Below are positions 63,121 through 64,000 of a stretch of DNA of 64,000 bases, one piece after another. The notes beneath the pieces are model-generated. The model was not told where the DNA came from and did no database searches. It saw nothing but the letters and a program-made list of their open reading frames with translations. This DNA comes from Fibrobacter sp. UWB16. Its GTDB lineage: Bacteria > Fibrobacterota > Fibrobacteria > Fibrobacterales > Fibrobacteraceae. Positions within the stretch are counted from its first letter, which is position 1, and each line of letters starts with the position of its first letter. The stretch lies in NCBI RefSeq assembly GCF_900215325.1, contig NZ_OCMS01000002.1:124001-188000 (forward strand), written 5' to 3'. Position numbers and translations under genes: made by a program.

Positions 63121-63687
63121 CTAATAATCGCTCACGCTGTTTAAATCGGTGAGTCTGTTCGCGTTAAGCTCAAATGCCAAGCGCTGAACGAGCTTGCGGT
63201 GCATTTCGCTAGAAGCCTTGTTCACGAGGTCTGTACGGAGATGCCCATATAAAATGGCGTTAATGTCTTGCTGCTCAATGAATTCCACATGGCGAACGAG
63301 CGTTCCGTTGCAAAAGACTCGGGCCGAAAGAGCGTAGGTCCAGGATTCGTTGACGGGGAGGATTGGCCACAGTGGAATGAGCAATCCGATGTTCCAGGCG
63401 GAGTTAGGCTCGTTCTGCTTTACCGTTGCCTTGATGGTCGCTTCGCCGCGGCAGGATTCTCGTGGGAAATCTTTTTCGCTTGCTGTTTTTGTGTAGGCGC
63501 GGAGCAAGTCTTGGGAGAGCTCCAGCGTGTCGCCTCTATAAACGAAGGGGATGTTCCCGAAAAAGCTGTAGCTTTCGTCGGTCAGCGGGATCCCTTCGAG
63601 GTCGCCTTGCGTGAGTTTCATGGAGCAACCCGAAAGAACCGTTGTCAAAACGGTTGCGATACACAAAAATTTGACGATGGAGCGCAT
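63121..63687 (-). CDS. Lipoprotein, 188 aa, function unknown
   Basis: Signal peptide MRSIVKFLCIATVLTTVLSGC with a clear lipobox. The mature domain contains IPLTDESYSFFGNIPFVYRG, GLLIPLWPILPVNESW and a helical C-terminus (KASSEMHRKLVQRLAFELNA). I do not recognise the family. Its ATG follows a TATCTTTG element by 5 bases, so it is probably leaderless, and it overlaps a possible alternative start of the divergent lpxH. Confidence 0.78.
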   Translation of the reverse strand: MRSIVKFLCIATVLTTVLSGCSMKLTQGDLEGIPLTDESYSFFGNIPFVYRGDTLELSQDLLRAYTKTASEKDFPRESCRGEATIKATVKQNEPNSAWNIGLLIPLWPILPVNESWTYALSARVFCNGTLVRHVEFIEQQDINAILYGHLRTDLVNKASSEMHRKLVQRLAFELNANRLTDLNSVSDY

Positions 63688-63691
63688 GTCT

Positions 63692-63699
63692 CAAAGATA
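63692..63699 (-). promoter_or_regulatory. Promoter -7-like element of the 63687 lipoprotein
   Basis: Minus-strand TATCTTTG, ending 5 bases before the ATG at 63687. No matching TTTG at the usual distance. Confidence 0.45.
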
Positions 63700-63739
63700 T
63701 AAAAAAACGAAAGCGACTGATTTTATTAAGATTGATGCT

Positions 63740-64000
63740 ATGGATTTGCCTGCTTATTTTATTAGTGACGCCCATTTGGGAATCGAGCCGCCGGGAGCAG
63801 TCCCCGACCGCGAACAGAAATTGATCCAATTGCTTTCTTCCTGGAAGGGCAAGGCGAGCCATGTCGTTGTCGTTGGCGACCTTTTTGAGTTCTGGTACGA
63901 ATACAACTACTATGTCGCATCGGCGCATTTCGACCTGTACCGTGCCTTTGCGGAACTTGTAGAATCCGGTGTCGAAGTTCACGTATTGCAGGGAAATCAC
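63740..64000 (+). CDS. lpxH: UDP-2,3-diacylglucosamine hydrolase (LpxH-like), 5' part
   Basis: The reading frame runs off the window with 87 codons visible. Calcineurin-like phosphoesterase motifs are present: FISDAHLG (D-x-H), VVGDLFEFWYEYNYYV (G-D) and LQGNH (G-N-H). GDLFEFW is typical of LpxH. It cleaves UDP-diacylglucosamine to lipid X in lipid A synthesis. ATG at 63740 is chosen; an in-frame ATG at 63686 would add 18 basic residues and overlap the divergent start codon. Confidence 0.88.
   Translation, partial: MDLPAYFISDAHLGIEPPGAVPDREQKLIQLLSSWKGKASHVVVVGDLFEFWYEYNYYVASAHFDLYRAFAELVESGVEVHVLQGNH

Overview
The window reads as a chromosomal segment of a Fibrobacter species (close to F. 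succinogenes). The evidence is a Fibrobacter-type major-paralogous-domain lipoprotein (37905-39899), a Fibrobacter-type chimeric lipoprotein with a poly-serine linker (45055-47964), cell-wall-degrading GH5 and GH30 enzymes, a Gram-negative outer-membrane gene set (Mla-type transporter, lnt, lpxH, many lipoproteins and beta-barrels), and promoters resembling the Bacteroidota TTTG / TAnnTTTG pattern, as expected for the FCB group. No plasmid, phage, CRISPR array, rRNA or tRNA gene was seen.

Layout. 1-3480 (minus): operon of three Ig-like lipoproteins, the last cut by the window edge. 3510-4534 (plus): xseB and an oligopeptide-type ABC ATPase. 4725-8128 (minus): four-gene MCE/Mla lipid transporter. 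8309-11727 (plus): an rRNA uridine methyltransferase and three small lipoproteins. 11919-15467 (minus): a metallopeptidase/propeller/barrel protein. 15744-17756 (minus): CBM11-GH5 endoglucanase. 17964-19346 (plus): a tandem SagB-like oxidoreductase. 19554-20591 (minus): lrgAB. 20742-25238 (plus): fmt, rsmB and two outer-membrane barrels. 25299-29820 (minus): mutY, a glycosyltransferase, a eukaryote-type hisA and a lipocalin-like exported protein. 29923-33448 (minus): an NDP-sugar epimerase/reductase, aroKB fusion and aroE. 33927-37254 (plus): der, plsY, gpsA. 37905-39899 (plus): collagen-like/Cys-module lipoprotein. 40308-44946 (minus): Rpn-family nuclease, GH30 xylanase, sugar-1-phosphate transferase. 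45055-55398 (plus): chimeric SGNH lipoprotein, hom, a second sugar-phosphate transferase, nadC, UDP-xylose synthase, a DUF3943 protein and an AraC regulator. 55395-59215 (minus): nucleotidyltransferase-like, TPM, LPP20-like and DUF6175-like proteins. 59427-60065 (plus): degenerate BioH-like hydrolase. 60197-63687 (minus): lnt, rsmI, a lipoprotein. The right edge carries the start of lpxH.

Together the genes describe envelope building (phospholipid synthesis and transport, lipoprotein maturation, lipid A, surface polysaccharide), plant-wall attack, and amino-acid, cofactor and translation housekeeping.

The most striking feature is not a gene. Several families of short palindromic intergenic repeats fill nearly every gap, usually a few bases from a stop codon. 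At least one copy lies in frame inside mutY, and fragments of another family lie inside rsmB and the large peptidase/barrel gene. A second genome-wide signal is a TTTG...TAnnTTTG promoter placed so close to start codons that several transcripts should be leaderless.
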